From: Topomyia yanbarensis
Lineage: Eukaryota; Arthropoda; Insecta; Diptera; Culicidae
Assembly: GCF_030247195.1 (NCBI RefSeq)
Contig: NC_080672.1
Location: 397,375,037 to 397,439,036 of the forward strand
Reading direction: 5' to 3'
Length of the DNA stretch: 64,000 bases
Shown here: positions 32,942-43,554 of the stretch, one piece after another
Layout of the letters: every line of letters starts with the position of its first letter
Position numbering within the stretch: position 1 is the first letter of the stretch
The notes under the pieces: generated by a model
Told to the model about the DNA's origin: nothing
Seen by the model: the letters and a program-made list of their open reading frames with translations, nothing else
Databases searched by the model: none
Made by a program: the position numbers and the translations under genes

Positions 32942-34069
32942 TACTTACGTTAGAACAGGAGAACACGAGGTTCTGGCGAGAGCCGAAGGCTCACTAACAC
33001 TAAACCAATTAGGAAGTACTCACGTTCGGAGAACCTTCGTAAAATAATAGAATACAGCAAGAGTTACTTTAAGATAGAGGAGAATAGGAATACATTAACA
33101 TAAAAATTACATACGAAGGAGAAAGATGGAAAGCCATGCGACACCAATACAAATATAATGTCAATCGCATGCTGAACAGGGATAGATAGTCAATAGTTGT
33201 AATTTTTGCTGAAGTAATCAAGAAATTTACTATATAAACTTCAGAAGATTTAGAATCGAAGCTTTTTTCTCCCTTTTTCAATTAACTCGATCAAGGCTGG
33301 GCCCCATGTACTGTGCGTACCTCTGGCTGCCAACAACCGAGATCGATTTTAAGTTTTAAATAATTAGGCGCGAAAGATTCGCATAGTAGAGTAGTCTATA
33401 CAGATCCTGTAAGAAAAGTAGGGAAAATATATAGCGCTCTCGTTTTACAATCCATTGTGTTTCTATTTATTTACGCCGCATTGTGTTTTCGTTATTTACG
33501 CCGCACGTGGACTACTGAAGGTGTTTTCTTGAACTAAGAACCCAGTTCACAATGAAATAATCAAAATTGTGAACATTGATTTCAAATTTGTGATTTAGCT
33601 TACGATACCAAAATTACAAATATTTTGCTATCGCTATGAAAGAATTCACGTCAAAACTTTCCAAACATGGGAGCAATTATACCAGAACCACCCCTAGAAC
33701 TGTGACTTTAGTGCAGGAGAAACAACGTTACTTGCGTATTAAGAAAAAAACTGCATACGGTAACGAAATATATAATTTTAATTGATAGTTATGTTTTCGT
33801 AGCATCAAAACCCAGTCATATAATTCAAACCATGTTATTCACGAATATGGACGCTTTTGTTCATATTGCAAAGGTCACATCACAACTGAGAAAACAATCA
33901 TTGCCATTTTTTGAATTTCGATAGCAGGGGAAATTGATTCAATTCGGACTCCTAGCTGCTCTTCTGCCATTGCAACACCGTTAGAAACCTATCTACAATT
34001 TGCATGACTGTCAAATATTGTTAATTACTTCAAGGGCGTGATTCGAGGAACTTGTGTGCGAAGAAACGG
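32942..34069. other. no gene recognised
   Basis: AT-rich. A short direct repeat TATTTACGCCGCA occurs twice near 33469-33506. Nothing else is supportable. Confidence 0.3.
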
Positions 34070-34500
34070 AACATGCTTCTTAGCTTCGCGGACGACATCG
34101 ATCATTACTGGAGTTGATCGCTGAGCATTTTGAAAGGGAGCCTGCGAGAATCGCACAGACCATAAAATTTAACAAAACGAAGTATATGGTAGCTAATGGT
34201 GTCAATTCGAAAAGTGTTTTTTACGAGGTGTAAATCGATGGGGTACGGTACGAGATTATTCATGAGCTTATATATCTTGGAGTACTAGTGATATGTGAAA
34301 ACGATGTAAGCCGCAAGGAAAAAAAATGCGTGTTCCGACTTTGAGTAATATTTTCTACGGTTTGCGTAGTCCGCTAAAGTTCTCTAGCCAACGGACGTCC
34401 CCAATTCTTTTTATATGTAAATTGCTGATACTCCCAGCGAGTTGTTTTGTACGACAATGAAGAATGGATTTTAAAGGATAGTGCTCGTTATGTTTTCTAC
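34070..34500 (+). pseudogene. RTE-type reverse transcriptase relic, second fragment
   Basis: Begins at the catalytic box: SFADDIDHY-like codons at 34082-34102. Further along are NKTKYMVANGV-like codons (34173-34203), LIYLGVLVICENDVSRKE (34267-34320) and a short C-terminal stretch. Stops and frame changes are present. The LxYLGxLV...ENDVSR block corresponds to CLGTLVTTDEHTSR in the relic at 3.5-4.2 kb, so both derive from the same kind of element. Upstream RT palm motifs are missing. Confidence 0.55.
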
Positions 34501-34857
34501 TAAACACAATCATGAATCAGGAATTAGGTACTGGTATTTACATCAAAACCCAAAAAAGAATGATTTGCATAATTGTATAACTCTAGGTTGTTTTTTAATT
34601 AGTCACGTAATTAAAATACATAGTTGTGTAAACAAACTTGTGTTTGTTCTTTGAGGACTCGTATTTTGTTGGTAAAAAAACTATATCAAATATCAACAAA
34701 ATAAGTAAATCGATGCCCCATCAGTCGCCGGTTCATGTTTCAAATGAAAGTCAACTGAATCCTGTGTGAGAAACGAAATGCGCTATCCGAGCCAAAAACC
34801 CTGCCAACACTGACACTGACCGGCACATTGTAGCTTGCTGCGCACGAAGTGATTGTC
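34501..34857. other. upstream region of Gadd45 copy 1
   Basis: Becomes GC-richer toward the TATA box after 34750. I do not recognise a specific transcription-factor site with confidence. Confidence 0.3.
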
Positions 34858-34896
34858 TATAAAAAGACCGCGTTTCGGCCGGTCGAACAATCATTT
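34858..34896 (+). promoter_or_regulatory. core promoter of Gadd45 copy 1 (TATA + TCATTT)
   Basis: TATAAAAA at 34858-34865 is followed 35 bp later by ATCATTT (initiator-like, A at 34893). The spacing is a little wide for a strict TATA-initiator pair, but copy 2 shows the same ATCATTT at a comparable place. This implies a 5' UTR of about 210 nt containing an (AAC)n run. Confidence 0.6.
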
Positions 34897-35106
34897 CGCG
34901 CAACGTAGCTAACGTATTCGCGTCGCTCGTCAACTGAGTGAGCAGTTAGTAGTAAACAAAATAAAAACAAACCCGTTCGTTTAAATCGCTTAAATCCGGT
35001 TCAAGTGAACAGACAAACACTCAAACAAGCAACAGCCTTGGATTACCCGAACTGTAGTGCCTACCAGCCAGTCGCTAACAACAATAACAACAACAACAGC
35101 AGTACG

Positions 35107-35833
35107 ATGGTGGTAGCAGCAGAGGAGCAATACCCCGCGATCAAGGTAGCAGCGTCGGCGATGGCGTCGTCGTACGACTATAGCGTCGAGTGTGCACCGA
35201 TTGGAGTGACGGCAAAGCATGCGCTGCTGCTCGCAAACATTGAGAAACGACTGATTATGGGCTTATCGGATGCGATTAGCAGCCTGGCCAAGACGCCCGA
35301 AGAGTATCTGTTTTGCTTTATGGCGCCATCCCAGCCTGGCGACAGTGCCACTCACATGCACGAGGTGCTGCTGCAGGCCTTCTGTTTCGAGCACGATATT
35401 TACATAATCAAGGTGGGTAGATTTTGCGACAATTGTCGCCTTATCAGTGACTGTTTTGGCTATGGGGTGGGGAGGTTAAGGTGGAAAGTTGAAACGCAAA
35501 TTCTCACTTTTCTTGGAAACGATTTCATCAGCTTTGTTTATCTGCTAGTAGATGGTACCTGCATGGGGTTCCCATTTACATACATTGTACTCGATGTAGC
35601 ATAATATTAATAGAAAGTTTTTCTTTGTCTATCGATTACAGGTTGACAGCACGGAGAAGCTAAGCCGCCTACTTGGCTCCAGTACGCTGCAATCGTGTGC
35701 ACTGATCCAGAAAAACTGGTCCGCGGATCATCGGACCGAACTTCTGTCCAAGGTCGAAGACCAGCTGGTCGACTATTGCGAAGAGCACTGGGATTCACCG
35801 ATCAAACCAACCGTCAGACTACCGGATAAGTAA
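35107..35833 (+). CDS. Gadd45: Gadd45 family protein, copy 1 (two coding exons)
   Basis: Growth-arrest and DNA-damage-inducible protein of the Gadd45 branch of the L7Ae/S12e fold. Relatives bind and activate the MTK1/MEKK4 kinase and bind CDK1-cyclin B and PCNA in stress responses. Exons 35107-35412 and 35642-35833 give 165 residues; the 229-bp GT-AG intron is phase 0, between IIK and VDS. The start is the first in-frame ATG (MVVAAEEQ) after an in-frame TGA at 34939; upstream codons to 35005 lack an ATG. Conserved blocks are FCFMAPSQPGDSATHMHEVL, QAFCFEHDIYIIK, then VDSTEKLSRLLGSS, CALIQK, and the C-terminal DYCEEHWD...LPDK. A paralogue on the same strand at 57.9 kb shares all of these. The protein should be soluble; no signal or membrane segment is seen. 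The reading frame continues into the intron before stopping, which could mislead single-exon callers. Confidence 0.95.
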
Positions 35834-36736
35834 GAGAACTGCTCGTCTATCACAACAAGTGAATGGGAACGATAAAAACTGGGAAAATACCTGTAGCGGA
35901 GCACACCAGCGGCAAAGGAATTTCCCACACGGACAGTGGAGAACGCTAAATGCATCGCTCCGTCCGGTCTACGTAACATCGTACGAGTGAAATCGCAAAC
36001 AAACGGTTGGGAAATTCCCACAAACCGTCGAAGTTAGCACAGTTTTGTGAACGAGCGAAACCGGTTCGAGAATGCAAGTACAGCAAGTGAACTGAAAACT
36101 CGAGACGAGCAGTTGAAGTCGAGTGTATTTGTGACTTATTGCTGTTATCCACGGTAATGACAGGTGTCGATCAGGTGAACGAAGATAAAACAAAGAGAAC
36201 AAATATGGCTCGGCTAGACACCTTGGTGATCGATTGCTACCCGCATAAGTGGAAAGTGGAGCGTGCTAATTGAGTTAGTGGAGGTGTAAACTTTTATTTC
36301 GCATCATTGGATTGTGTGAGGTCTTGGGAAGTGCCGTATGTTAAAGTGGAAAATATAACACCATATAATGAAATATTACGATTGTTATTAATGTCTATAT
36401 CTAATGTATATCACAGTGATCCTTTTGAAGGTTGATTAAATGGGAAGCTCTTCGTTCCGCTTTGCGGAAAATTGAATAGCTTTGAAGGTTTCGTAGTCTA
36501 TTGCTGTGACTTTGGTATTGACATCGGCGTGTTTCAATCATTTTCTACTGCGAAGCATGTCCTTGTGATTCACTGAGGATGCTGCACCCGGTGTCTTCGC
36601 CGCTTCGACTACGATGGAAGCGCGTGGTCTATTATCACTGTTTAGTGAAAATTAACAGTGCTAAATGAAATTAGAAGGCTTGTCGAGGTTTCGTAGGTAA
36701 AATTTCCATCAAATCAAATATTACAAAAATAATAAA
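35834..36736 (+). other. 3' UTR and candidate poly(A) signal of Gadd45 copy 1
   Basis: About 900 bp of AT-rich sequence with no transposon feature that I recognise. AATAAA at 36731-36736 is the candidate processing signal; earlier AATATTA-like variants could be used instead. Confidence 0.4.
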
Positions 36737-37020
36737 GATGAATGTGTCGATTAATTGGCTTTGAATAACGGTTTTTGGTTGCAAACTAGTCTGTGTGAGT
36801 ATGGCTAGATCTACAGGAAAGTTGCTTCGAAGAACCACATACTGCGTATGAGTAATTCAGTTTACATTTAAGTTGGTAGAACAGGTTTACATCAACGATT
36901 GATTGAGAGCGTAGTGGACAAAACTTCTGGGAAGCAATCGAAATATTCGCGATTACAATTTTTTCTGCAAATTTGGTGCATATATATTTATATAGTAAGA
37001 AATCGAGTTTGTTGACTATT
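36737..37020. other. no gene recognised
   Basis: AT-rich sequence. Confidence 0.3.
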
Positions 37021-37145
37021 TCCGGCCGGCATCGATCGGTTATACTTTCTCGCCGACCATGCGGTAGACTCGGGTTAAAGACCCGACTCCTACCAGCAAA
37101 ACACACACTTTTCCTTTCGAACATGCCCATATGAGCCTGCCTAGC
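37021..37145. repeat. single-arm relative of the 39.4-kb foldback element
   Basis: GACCATGCGGTAGACTCGGG, GACTCCTACCAGCA, TTTTCCTTTCGAACATG and GAGCCTGCCTAG correspond in order to the right arm of the foldback at 39437-39656 and its left flank. Only one arm is present here, so no hairpin forms. Confidence 0.65.
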
Positions 37146-37183
37146 GCTAGTTCCCCGCTCTAAGTTTATAATTTATTCACTCT

Positions 37184-37640
37184 AGAACAGCGATTCTCAA
37201 CCTGTGGTCCCTCAAGGGGTTGTGAAGTAGTTACACGTGGTGTATGTTTTTTTCTCGTAACATACTGAACATAGCATCTTGCAACATACAAAAACGATTG
37301 GTGTCTGGTCATTTGGTAGACCGATTTTTGACCGACTGACCCTTGGTCAAAAGGATCGAATGTCAATAGGCCAGAAACCGTTTGTCCGAATGAACTATTA
37401 GGTCGTATGTAACCGTAATACGGAAGTGGTCAAATACGAACAAATTTGTAATACATGTTATGTTTTGTCTTAAAGTGAAGATTGTTTATTTTTGTTTTTA
37501 CTATATATGTAGTTATTAGTTTGGCTTATAGCTTTCCTTCTTTACAACATCTATGTCGTAGTCCATAGAACTAATTATTACATATCTCAATAAGATCTTT
37601 TGGGTTGCTATGGGCACTGTGTAATAAGCAATTGTTATTT
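37184..37640. repeat. possible hAT-like end (CAGCGATTCTCAACC)
   Basis: CAGCGATTCTCAACCTGTGG with CCTCAAGGGGTTGTG is the kind of sequence that starts many hAT elements. The right end was not found. The rest of the stretch is AT-rich with no gene. Confidence 0.3.
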
Positions 37641-37830
37641 TATTTTCAGTTATTCTAATTTTTTGGTTCAGTTTGCTTGTTTGATAGGCACGAATGCGCT
37701 AGCTTTACGGTGCCGATTTCCAGTTGTTTTCCCATTTTAAATATCTTTAAACTAAGATTACAATTTTGAAATATTTTATATTTAATCTAAGAGGAGACAT
37801 GTTACAGCTATCCTAAAACTTGAAATACAA
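37641..37830 (-). mobile_element. inverted relative of the 25.9-27.0 kb LINE tail
   Basis: On the minus strand GGCACCGTAAAGCTAGCGCA and TTCGTGCCTATCAAACAAGC match GGCACCGCCAAGCTAACGCA and TTTGTGCCTATCAAATAAAC at the 3' end of the element at 25899-26983. Upstream TCTTAGTTTAAAGATATTTAAA matches its repeated 3' UTR unit. It ends toward 37641 without a clean A-run. This is a second, severely 5'-truncated member of the same LINE group. Confidence 0.7.
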
Positions 37831-37849
37831 TTCGTTATAAACTTAAACA

Positions 37850-37965
37850 TCAATTGACGAACTCTTTTTTATGTAATTTTCAATTTACGTAACTTTTTTT
37901 ACGAACTAAATTCGAAATGACGAACTCTTTTCTTACGAACCAAGTTAAGTACGCGCAGAAGCGTA
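37850..37965. repeat. TTTTTTACGAACTAAATTCG repeat block (left border of array)
   Basis: Several imperfect copies of a TTTTTTACGAAC unit. The same words recur at 39036-39110 and 40738-40850 in the same orientation, always next to the ~116-bp 'GGCGACTTCCGG' arrays, so they belong to one composite repeat. Confidence 0.6.
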
Positions 37966-38013
37966 TGTAGTTGTATACAATTTCATATTTTTAGCTAACT
38001 ATTAATAGTAAAA

Positions 38014-38390
38014 TATGAGTATTTTCGGAATTGGGTTGATGAATAGACGACAGAAATTAATGTTTGAAGCCATTACACAAACCAAAATGGCGACTTCCAG
38101 TTTAGATGAATTGTCTATATCCTCTACAATATGAATATTTTCGGATTTGAATTGATGGATACATGACGGATATTGATGTGAGAAACCAATTTGAAAATCA
38201 GAATAGCGACTTCGGGTATAAATTATTTTTCTATAACCTCAAAAATGTGATTTTTACGAAATAGGGTTGACTAGTGCATGACGGAAATCGATGTTAGAAG
38301 CCATTTAAAAAACCAAAATGGTGACTTCCGGTTTAGATAAATTATCTACAATCTTAAAAATATGAGTATTTCCGGGATGTGAAAATTATG
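38014..38390 (+). repeat. ~116-bp tandem array, forward units
   Basis: Units starting ATGAGTATTTTCGGA occur at about 38014, 38131, 38245 and 38362, each with GACGGAAATCGATGTTAGAA, AACCAAAATGGCGACTTCCG and TTTAGATAAATT segments. Spacing is 114-117 bp. Divergence between units is high, so the array is old. Confidence 0.8.
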
Positions 38391-38439
38391 TAGTATATGT
38401 ATAGTGATAGGTATAGTGATGATATGGTTATAGAAAATT

Positions 38440-38965
38440 TTGCTCAACTGGAAGTCGCTATCGCCTTCAAAATAACGTCACATATCGATTTCCATTATCT
38501 ACTCGTCAAGTAAATTTCAGAAATACCAAAATGGTTACTGTTACAGAAAATATCGCACGACCGGAAGTCGCCATCTTGGGTTTTCAAATGGCGTCAAACA
38601 TCTATTTCCAGCGTTTACTCGTCGGGTTTCCAAAGATACTTATATTGTCAGAGTTATCGAGAATATTACTCAGCCGAAAGTCGCTCTCTCGGACTTTAAA
38701 AAGATTCAAAATATCCATTTTCATCATCTTGTTGTCAAGCCCGTTTCAAAAATACACATATAGGTAGCGTTATCGAGAATGTTGCTCGACCGGAAGTTGC
38801 CATATTGGATTTCAAAACGGTTCCAAATACCCATTTCCATCATCTACTTATCAATACCGTTAAAAACATACAGGGAATGGAAGTAGTCATCTTGGATCTC
38901 AAAATGATGCCAAACATCAATTTCCATCATCTACTCGTCAGGCCCGTTCCAAAAATATTCATATT
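38440..38965 (-). repeat. ~112-bp tandem array, units inverted relative to the preceding array
   Basis: The same unit now reads in reverse: GGAAGTCGCCATCTTGG at about 38450, 38562, 38674, 38792 and 38878, followed each time by TCAATTTCCATCATCTACTCGTCA. The array therefore flips orientation near 38400-38440. Short ORFs here come from the repeat. Confidence 0.8.
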
Positions 38966-39035
38966 GTTTTGCTATATCCAAAAAAAAATGAGAACTGCTT
39001 TGACGAAATGAATTGAAATAGCAATGTAGAACGAG

Positions 39036-39110
39036 CTTTTTTACGAATTAAATTCTTAAGGACGAACACTTTTTTACGAACTAATTCAATTTATGAACCC
39101 CCGGTTTGAT
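39036..39110. repeat. TTTTTTACGAAC repeat block (right border of array)
   Basis: CTTTTTTACGAATTAAATTC and CTTTTTTACGAACTAATTC flank the right side of the inverted array in the same orientation as the left block. Confidence 0.55.
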
Positions 39111-39436
39111 TCGTAAGTTGAGGTTCCAGCGTACAAGCGGTGGTGGTGGGACAGTAGTTTTTAATTAAAAAATGCATAGCGATATACAAAAGACATTCTA
39201 GAAACAGGTTTATGAAGTAGAAATACAGGTTTATGAAGTAGAAATACAGTTAGGCACTTTTAGCCAGAATGATATTTCCATGTTACTATATTTTAATTGC
39301 CGCAAGGTTCTACTGAATCGATTTTGTTGGCTATCTTCGGCAAATTTATTACTGATAGAAACGATAACAATGAAATTGAAAGACGGATAGGGCGAAATCA
39401 GTTAAAATCTTAGAACGGAAAACTAAGATTAGGCAG
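39111..39436. other. no gene recognised
   Basis: AT-rich, with a short tandem duplication (GGTTTATGAAGTAGAAATACA twice near 39208-39248). Confidence 0.35.
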
Positions 39437-39656
39437 GCTCAAATGGACATGATCGAAAGGAAATGTGAAGAATCCTTTGCCTTTTGCTAGTAGGAGTTCG
39501 GCATTCCGCCCAAGCCCGTCGCATGGTCGTTGATAGAACATATGATGAGTTATGTTCTATCAACGACCATGCGGTAGACTTGGGCGGAATGCCGAACTCC
39601 TACTAGCAGAAGGCAAAGGATTCTTCACATTTCCTTTCGATCATGTCCATTTGAGC
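39437..39656. mobile_element. foldback element: ~106-bp near-perfect hairpin
   Basis: Left arm from 39437 (GCTCAAATGGACATGATCGA) to about 39542 is mirrored by the right arm ending at 39656 around the small loop GATGAGT. The arms include the CCTTTGCCTTTTGCTAGTAG and GTCGTTGATAGAACATA segments. A one-armed relative lies at 37021-37145. Such a hairpin could be transcribed into a long double-stranded RNA. Confidence 0.85.
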
Positions 39657-40734
39657 GATCATGTTTTGCCATCAATGCCAGTAAAAAGTTCTTCACAAAG
39701 TCTCGCTTAGAACGATCATTCGATCACTCTTTCCCTAAGCCGTGACGTATGCATTTAATCGACACCAAGCTAGTAGTGCCGTTCCGATCCTATTGTGATT
39801 GTTCTACTTATTGATTTTTTCGTTTCGCACACACGGACGGCTGAGAGCAACTAATGACATGTTTCCTCGTGGTTCACTACTCTGTTGGTCGAATAATGGT
39901 AAACGCGCACACACAACAGAAGGAAAAATGCTGAAACCTCGTCGAGCGGAGAATGCGCAAGATAACCTTGATAGCGTATTAGCACTAGTATTTATAACGT
40001 TACACTGCACGAACTGAAAAGATCCATTAATCGGTCCGAGAGTCCGAATACATTTACGTGACATTTCAAAACGTACAGTTCCAGAAGAAAAAAATAACAG
40101 TTTCGAATTTAGCATGCATTTAGTTCAATTAAAATATTTTGATAAATTGTATGTATGCGTCGAAAAATAACATAAAATGATCTTACCAACGTCCGGCTAT
40201 TAATCAATTATGACATTTCGGCAAATATATCCCCGATCATCGATCTCCAAAACCGATGAATCAACCAGTCATACCGAGATGGCGCTGTGGAAGTTAAACG
40301 AAAAGAACGGATGTACTGTTCAGTGGCTCGAATCACACGTGATCACGTGGTTATCAAAATAGTTTTCGAAGAATTGCACTAGTCTCGCGATAATTTCACA
40401 AACCAACACCTAATTCAAAATGTATAAAGATTTGATGAATAACAAATTCCAATTTTTAATTGACTACACTCTATTTACTGGACAAACAAGATCGAACACA
40501 GACGCGTCCAGATGATTCGGCAGTACTGTCACTTTTTCGAGAACACAAGGACTATTGTCGATTCTACCGTTCACAGATAGAGCTGGAGGCAAAGTGTTGC
40601 TGATTTAATTTTGTTCTGTTTTAGTGTATATATTTTCTGTAATCATAGATAGCAAAATGGATTTTAAACAACAACATCACCTTTTAATTTGTTTAGAATT
40701 GCTCAATAAAACGAAGGAAAACTATCAACTTACA
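39657..40734. other. no gene recognised
   Basis: AT-rich with short frames of both orientations that resemble nothing. Confidence 0.3.
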
Positions 40735-41310
40735 TTGAAACCTCCATTTACGAAATCTTTTTTACGTAATATTCGATTTAAGTAACTTTTTTTACGAAAA
40801 ATTCGAAATAACGACCTCTATTTTTACGAACCAAGTTCCTAAAAAAAGTTTGGGTAAGAAGTTGTATACAATTTATATATTATTTATATCTCGACAAACA
40901 TATGATTACGGCCTAAAAGCCAACTGTCAAAATCTACTTTGAATGGAAATTCCGGACAAACCGTTACACGCCAATCACAGATGTTGGTAGGAAATGAAAG
41001 AGAAAAGTTTTATCTTTCATAAACTGTTGTGAACTGTGTTCGACTAGTAACCGTTTGTCCAGAATTTCCATTCAAAGTGGATTTTGACAGTTGGTTTTTA
41101 GGCCGTAATCATATTTTCGGAATGGCGTTAGCGAGTTAATGACGGAAATCGATGTCTGAAGTCATTTTGAAATCCAAGACGGCGACTTCCGGTTTCGATA
41201 AATATGTGTATTTTTAGAATCAGATTGACGAGTGCATGACGAGAATCGATGTCTTGAACCATTTTTTAATCCAAGATGGCGACTTCCGGTTTAGATAAAT
41301 TCTCTATGAC
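40735..41310 (+). repeat. second copy of the TTTTTTACGAAC / 116-bp composite repeat
   Basis: Opens with TTTTTTACG...CGAA blocks, then GTTGTATACAATTT as at 37970, and after a nested element continues with TTTTCGGAATGGCGTTAGCG, GACGGAAATCGATGTCTGAA and two GGCGACTTCCGGTTT units (about 41180 and 41278). It is oriented like the forward array at 38014. Confidence 0.7.
40904..41110. mobile_element. nested MITE with GATTACGGCC ends, flanked by ATAT
   Basis: Left GATTACGGCCTAAAAGCCAA and right TTGGTTTTTAGGCCGTAATC are inverted matches that extend through ACTGTCAAAATC.ACTTTGAA to about 55 bp. ATAT flanks both sides. It interrupts the composite repeat exactly where its other copy has ATATGAGTATTTTCGG, so the insertion can be read against an empty site. 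Confidence 0.85.
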
Positions 41311-41365
41311 AAACAATATTTTTTCGGAAGTTTTGCTGATGTAACCCAAAGTTCCTCTAACCAAG

Positions 41366-41500
41366 GTCCTAGCATGCGTCAAAACTGTTAGTGGTGGTGA
41401 ACAGAGACAGTCTATAAACGGGGTATCAAAAATAGAATAGAATATATCACACATACGAGCACAGAGACAGTTTTGGTTTTGACGTATGCCAGGACTTTCC
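41366..41500. repeat. short inverted repeat GTCCTAGCATGCGTCAAAAC / GTTTTGACGTATGCCAGGAC
   Basis: The two ends pair with 3 mismatches, and two ACAGAGACAGT words occur between them. Possibly a small MITE. Confidence 0.4.
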
Positions 41501-42110
41501 TATAGTATTGGGTGTAACCTATGCAAACTATATGCTTTGCATCATACACAGCAGGTACAACAGAATCTCCTAGGTAGTCCAAAATATTATGGAGTTTAAG
41601 ATTGGTATTGATTGTGTCTTGGATTCCAGTTGAAATTTTATTTATGAAGTCTTTTTATAACTACCATAACACCACGATTACGTTTTGAATGGTTGAAACT
41701 CCGAATAATTGCAAATAAAACTGAATTTCTAACTTATTTTATTCATATTTTGGCACTGGAAAGGTTTTTCCGTGAATAAAACTAAATTTGTATATATAGA
41801 TACGATTCACTTGCGGGTGTAAAAAACAAACTGCTGCACTTTAGCATCCCATACATAGGTGTCGCATGACAAAGTTGAGTTTTGCAGCAAATCGCCAAGA
41901 AAGTACGCCAAAAGTTCCAAAGGATCGTGGGCTTCCAGGAATACAAATGATTCTACTTGTTTTCCGTATCTATACAACGCACTATGGTCCCACAGCTGTA
42001 TTTAGGAAGACAAAACTGTTTGCGTCTAAACCGTTAGTTTTACATATATAGTATCTTCGGCAAACTTTGTTAGAACTTTCTTGCCGATTTTTTTATATTA
42101 GTTGAATTAG
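41501..42110. other. no gene recognised
   Basis: AT-rich; one 61-codon frame (41866-42051) begins with ATG but has no family resemblance. Confidence 0.3.
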
Positions 42111-42730
42111 GGTGGTCCTTGTGGTTAGGGTGTTCAAAGTATCAACTTCTTAGATATGTAAAATTCAGCTACATAATGTTCTACAAAGTTATAAATCAAT
42201 CAAATTGAAGCAACTTTCCTTAAGAAACTATGTGGCTATCTCTAATGGTTCATGAGCTATGATTTTTGCAATATTTAAGGTGGGGTGGCTCTTTAAAAAT
42301 TGGTTTTCTATTAATATCTTTTTATGTGTTAATTTCTCGCTAATACCTTGTTCTAGATGTTTTTAGAACTTTTGTAAATACACATTTTTGCCGAAGCAAT
42401 GATGTTTCTATCTCTTTTGTTTGCATAGTTACAGGCGATTTTCAGAACAAAAATGGTTTTTTTCAAAGCTATATATCTTCCAACATTGCAAATGGATTTT
42501 CAATCTTTTAATTTCATTTGAAAGATCGGAACTTTTGTAGTTTTTGGTGAAAAAACTGCGGGAGCGTTATTTCTGTAAAATAAATAATTAATTTTTGAAA
42601 ATGGTGTATTTTTCAACAAAAATCGTTCATAACTTTTCAAATAGACGAGATAATAACTTTGTGACTTCAGCAAAAATCTTCGCCATGCAAAGTTCTAAAA
42701 GTGCTGCAAACAAAGTATTTACGATAAATC
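42111..42730. repeat. old dispersed repeat with TTTTTGAAA / TTCATAACTTTTCAAA words
   Basis: Low-complexity, phrase-like sequence (TTTTCAACAAAAATCGTTCATAAC, GTGACTTCAGCAAAAATCTTCG, AGCTATATATCTTCC) of the type that recurs in mosquito repeats. No second copy is in this window, so this rests on composition. Confidence 0.25.
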
Positions 42731-43544
42731 AATGTATGAAGTGACAAATGAAAAATATTGATTTTAAGAGGTCACGTTTTCATCGCTCAATCTCTTATGG
42801 TAAAATGGTACAGACAGTTTTTTGCGTTTGGTTTATGAATTTCATAACAAAGTTTCCTTTCAGTACTTTACAGTATACAGTGTTTAATTTGTACACAGAC
42901 GTCAAAAGAAAGTTACTGAAATTGAGTTTCGACTTCGTCTCATCAGTATTCGACTCTAGCTTAGCGACAGGATTAAAATAAAATAAAATAACAGGACTAT
43001 GAGCTCAGTGCATAGATTTTTGCGTTCTTGTGGTGAATATTAGTATGAATATAGCACGAATATGGTCTACTAGCCAGAGCTGCAATTTATCACCAGGTTG
43101 TTTTGAACTTGATGGAAGAACAAATCTCAAATCATGCCCTACTATGCTCAATTCGCAGTTTTTCGTTTGCATCATTCATTCAAACAGCCAAGCTGTTCAA
43201 TCATTTCCCATTCATTTTCGATTTCATTGACCCTGTTAATATCTCTGTACTGGGATATTGACTAGGTTTTACAAGCAAAACTGCTCTGAACAAGCTTCTT
43301 ACTGTTCATGTAAGCTTGAAAACACAAGATATGTCAACATTTAACCTAAGCTGGCCTCTACAGAGCAGATGACAACTTGGGTTGGTGAATGAAAAAGCCA
43401 ATTTGAAATGAAGACGTACAGTTTGGTTATGAAAATCCCGCCAACTTGAAAGTGAATGATTAAGGGAGGCTTTGAATTTGAATCATGGTTGGGTTTGATT
43501 GAGCAGAAAGTTGGCATTTGAAAATGAAAATTTGAACCACTGCT
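42731..43544. other. no gene; solo end of the 30.2-kb TIR element at 42928-42966
   Basis: CGACTTCGTCTCATCAGTAT and CTCTAGCTTAGCGAC match the 36-bp end of the element at 30226-30937 with several differences. The rest is unassigned. Confidence 0.4.
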
Positions 43545-43554
43545 ACTAGCTAAT

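Noticed and set aside
35005..35106. N-terminal extension of Gadd45 copy 1 from codon 35005
   Set aside because: That codon is GTG and no ATG exists between the in-frame stop at 34939 and 35107; the paralogue also starts at MVVA.
35413..35604. Gadd45 copy 1 as a single-exon protein reading through to 35604
   Set aside because: The extension lacks the family C-terminus, which is found after a GT-AG intron at 35642, as in copy 2.
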